Shown here in pieces: positions 6,401 to 8,205 of a DNA stretch of 8,205 bases. The position numbers and the translations under genes were made by a program. The notes beneath the pieces are model-generated. The model ran no database searches, was not told the DNA's origin, and worked only from the letters and a program-made list of their open reading frames with translations. The first letter of the stretch is position 1. The number at the start of each line of letters is the position of its first letter. Source of the stretch: an uncultured Collinsella sp. (GTDB lineage Bacteria > Actinomycetota > Coriobacteriia > Coriobacteriales > Coriobacteriaceae); assembly GCA_900553165.1 (NCBI GenBank), contig USCN01000054.1, forward strand, positions 1 through 8,205, in the 5' to 3' direction.

Positions 6401-7912
6401 TTAGTAGCTATCGTACGAATAGTCGGTAGAATCGGTGGGCGTCTGACCGTCAGTTGCGGTATCGGCGTCATCCGTGGACTGGGCATCGGTGCCGTCGGTG
6501 GTATCGGTACCATCGGTGGTGTCGGTACCATCAGAACTTTCACCATTCTCGGAATCGGTCGTCTCCTTCTTGGGAACGGTGATCGTCACACGCGCCACGC
6601 CCGAGGTCTTGGTATCGTAACGGACCTTTTCACCGTTCTTGGTAACGGTGACATCGGAAGGCTTGGACGTGGTGATCTCGATCGAGGACTCGGGCGAGTA
6701 CTCCTGCTCAAAGGGGCCAGTCGCTTGGGCGCCATAGACCGACTTGCCGTCGACCTTGACCTCAATCCAGGCGGTCTTTCCCTTGGCAACGGAGACCTTG
6801 ACCTTCGTTACCTCGTTTTCTTCCTTTTTAGCCGTCGTCTTGGTGGCGTCCGAATCGGTCGACTCATCCGTCGCCTCATCGGTGTCCTCATCCTCGTCGA
6901 CCGTTTCGGTCTTCTTAGAGGACTTCTTGGGCGTCGTCTTGGTAGCAGTGGGCGTCTCGGGCGTGGTCTCGGGCGTCGAAGATGCGCAGCCGCGCAGAAG
7001 TACCACGATGAGCACGATCAGCAGCAACGCCACGGCACCGATGCCGGCGTAGACGATACGCGGATCGAGACCGTTGTTTTGAGGAGTACGGGAACCGCCG
7101 CGTCCACGACTGGAACTGCTGCGGCCGCCTCCCTGAGGCATACGACCACGATTGCTGTCGGAACGGCCGCGATAGCCACCCTGGCCCTGAAGGCTGCGCT
7201 GACCCGAGCGGGGCGCAAGTTCACCGCGGCCTTGATAGCCACGCTGGCACGCACGTGGAGCCGAAGAGCGCTGGCCATACGGCTGTGATTGAGAGCGAAG
7301 ACGCGGCGTCACCTGCGTGGCATCGGCGTCCGCATAGCCACTGCGAGAACGTCCGGTGGAGATACCACGGTGACCGCGATCGGAATAGCCGCCGTCGCCG
7401 TAGCCGGCACGAGGGTCACGCGCCACGCCGCGGGCAGCGGGAAGTGCACGGTCCTCGGGCATCGGCGTACTGCGGAACCGGTCACGCTGTGAGCGAATCT
7501 CCTCGCCCGAACCCGTCTCGGTAATATAGCCAGCCTGCTGCGGACGCTGACCATAACGCGTTGAGCGACCACCCTGAACCATCAAGAAGCGCCCATTATC
7601 CACCGAGGAACGTGAATTGACATAGCCGGCGGCGTCCTGAAAACGACCGCCCTGCTGCGACGTCTCGCGCTCGTATGCCATCAGCTCGTCAAAGTAGGCA
7701 TTGACGACCTCGCGCGGATTGAGGCCCAAAAAGCGAGCATAGCTCGAAATCATGCCCTGCGCATAGCCGCGCGGCGGCATCGAAGCAAAGTTACCGGTCT
7801 CGAAAAACTCGATGATCTGCGGCCTGATTTTGATGGTGTTGGCGACCTGCTGAATGGAAAGGCCCATTCGGCGACGCTGCTCGAGCAGCATGTCACCAAA
7901 GCGTGCAGCCAT
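6401..7912 (-). CDS. RodZ-like HTH-domain transmembrane protein with Arg/Gly-rich linker
   Basis: RodZ links cytoplasmic MreB to the cell-wall synthesis machinery in rod-shaped bacteria; related HTH membrane proteins (YmfM type) sit beside pgsA in many genomes. The 503-aa product has an N-terminal HTH of RodZ type (about 5-75; LSIQQVANTIKIRPQIIEFF then PPRGYAQGMISSYARFLGL). A low-complexity linker follows (about 90-285), rich in Arg, Gly, Ser and Gln. One membrane segment covers about 286-307, placing the N-terminus in the cytoplasm. Outside come a Thr/Lys/Asp-rich stalk (310-366), a beta-rich DUF4115-like domain (about 367-448) and an acidic Thr/Asp/Ser tail. E. coli RodZ is 337 aa, so linker and tail account for most of the excess. 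GGAGG lies 6 nt before the ATG at 7912, which shares its A with the ftsK TGA stop. MreB binding is inferred from the family only. Confidence 0.85.
   Translation of the reverse strand: MAARFGDMLLEQRRRMGLSIQQVANTIKIRPQIIEFFETGNFASMPPRGYAQGMISSYARFLGLNPREVVNAYFDELMAYERETSQQGGRFQDAAGYVNSRSSVDNGRFLMVQGGRSTRYGQRPQQAGYITETGSGEEIRSQRDRFRSTPMPEDRALPAARGVARDPRAGYGDGGYSDRGHRGISTGRSRSGYADADATQVTPRLRSQSQPYGQRSSAPRACQRGYQGRGELAPRSGQRSLQGQGGYRGRSDSNRGRMPQGGGRSSSSRGRGGSRTPQNNGLDPRIVYAGIGAVALLLIVLIVVLLRGCASSTPETTPETPTATKTTPKKSSKKTETVDEDEDTDEATDESTDSDATKTTAKKEENEVTKVKVSVAKGKTAWIEVKVDGKSVYGAQATGPFEQEYSPESSIEITTSKPSDVTVTKNGEKVRYDTKTSGVARVTITVPKKETTDSENGESSDGTDTTDGTDTTDGTDAQSTDDADTATDGQTPTDSTDYSYDSY
6489..6532 (-). 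repeat. 18-bp in-frame tandem repeat in the tail of the RodZ-like gene
   Basis: Two full 18-bp units (6489-6506 and 6507-6524, differing at three positions) and eight bases of a third encode DGTDTT repeats in the acidic extracytoplasmic tail. A whole-codon unit would let copy number change without a frameshift. Confidence 0.7.
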
Positions 7913-8205
7913 CAGAATCCTCCAAACTCACGATCTTCACGTGCCATCTCGGCGTCGACAGATTCCAGCGCGGCAAGCCCCTCCTCGTCCAACAGGACCT
8001 CGCGCGGCTTGGAACCGTCGGGCGGGCCGACGACACCCTTTTCTTCCAGCATGTCCATAATACGCCCGGCACGCGCATAGCCAACCTTCAGACGACGTTG
8101 CAGGCCAGATGTGGAGCCAAGCTGCGATTCCACCACAATATGGGCGGCTTCCCAAATGAGCGGATCATCGTCTTGCGGCTCGGCTACTCCGGTGCGGACA
8201 ATGCC
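7912..8205 (-). CDS. ftsK: DNA translocase FtsK/SpoIIIE, C-terminal gamma domain (5' part beyond the window)
   Basis: FtsK is a septum-anchored ATPase that pumps DNA to finish chromosome segregation during division. The visible 97 residues are the C-terminal winged-helix gamma domain, which reads the polar DNA sequences that set pumping direction and, in many bacteria, contacts XerD. Hallmarks are [58 protein letters not shown] and a terminal [12 protein letters not shown] segment. The reading frame is open to the window edge, so the membrane and ATPase domains lie upstream. The stop (TGA, 7914-7912) overlaps the ATG of the RodZ-like gene by one base, indicating cotranscription and coupled translation. 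An internal GTG at 8136 lies inside the domain and is not a start. Confidence 0.95.
   Translation of the reverse strand, partial: GIVRTGVAEPQDDDPLIWEAAHIVVESQLGSTSGLQRRLKVGYARAGRIMDMLEEKGVVGPPDGSKPREVLLDEEGLAALESVDAEMAREDREFGGF

Noticed and set aside
3984..6404. An 806-codon open frame on the plus strand opposite pgsA, rimO and yajQ
   Set aside because: It is antisense to three firmly identified genes, matches no family I recognise, and is His, Asp, Gly and Leu rich, as expected from the complement of GC-rich codons. No ribosome binding site or promoter supports it.
7912..8136. A small independent winged-helix gene starting at the GTG at 8136
   Set aside because: The frame stays open to the window edge and the residues before the GTG ([11 protein letters not shown]) belong to the same FtsK gamma domain.

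Overview
The window looks like a stretch of ordinary housekeeping chromosome from a moderately GC-rich actinobacterium. My best guess is class Coriobacteriia, possibly Collinsella. That placement rests on protein character, GC-rich codon use and an actinobacterial-type LexA box, not on a search. All nine genes read leftward (minus strand) and are tightly packed. I found no tRNA, rRNA, CRISPR array, insertion sequence or prophage gene.

Layout in the direction of transcription, right to left. (1) A six-gene run: the end of ftsK (DNA translocase, cut by the window edge), a RodZ-like HTH membrane protein, yajQ, rimO, pgsA and a stand-alone cinA C-terminal domain (pncC type). Spacings are 9 to 27 nt, with a 1-nt overlap between ftsK and the HTH gene. 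An intrinsic terminator (3278-3301) closes the run right after the last gene. (2) A control region (3053-3277) with a near-consensus recA promoter whose 17-bp spacer contains a perfect palindromic LexA/SOS box, preceded by helically phased short A-tracts. (3) recA-recX, 11 nt apart, then a probable terminator whose U-tract runs into the -35 element of the next promoter. (4) rny (RNase Y), cut by the left window edge before its HD catalytic domain. It has a strong predicted promoter and an unusually long leader of about 160 nt with two hairpins, each followed by a U-rich run.

The order ftsK/spoIIIE, HTH-RodZ, pgsA, cinA, recA, rny is an old arrangement also known from Firmicutes such as Bacillus subtilis. 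It groups chromosome segregation, cell shape, anionic phospholipid synthesis, NAD salvage, DNA repair and mRNA decay. Here yajQ and rimO sit inside it and recX has joined recA.

I do not see a previously undescribed multi-gene system. The points most worth a second look are regulatory or structural: the rny leader, the LexA box inside the recA promoter with its phased upstream repeats, the terminator/promoter overlap between recX and rny, and the large Arg/Gly-rich disordered region of the RodZ-like protein.
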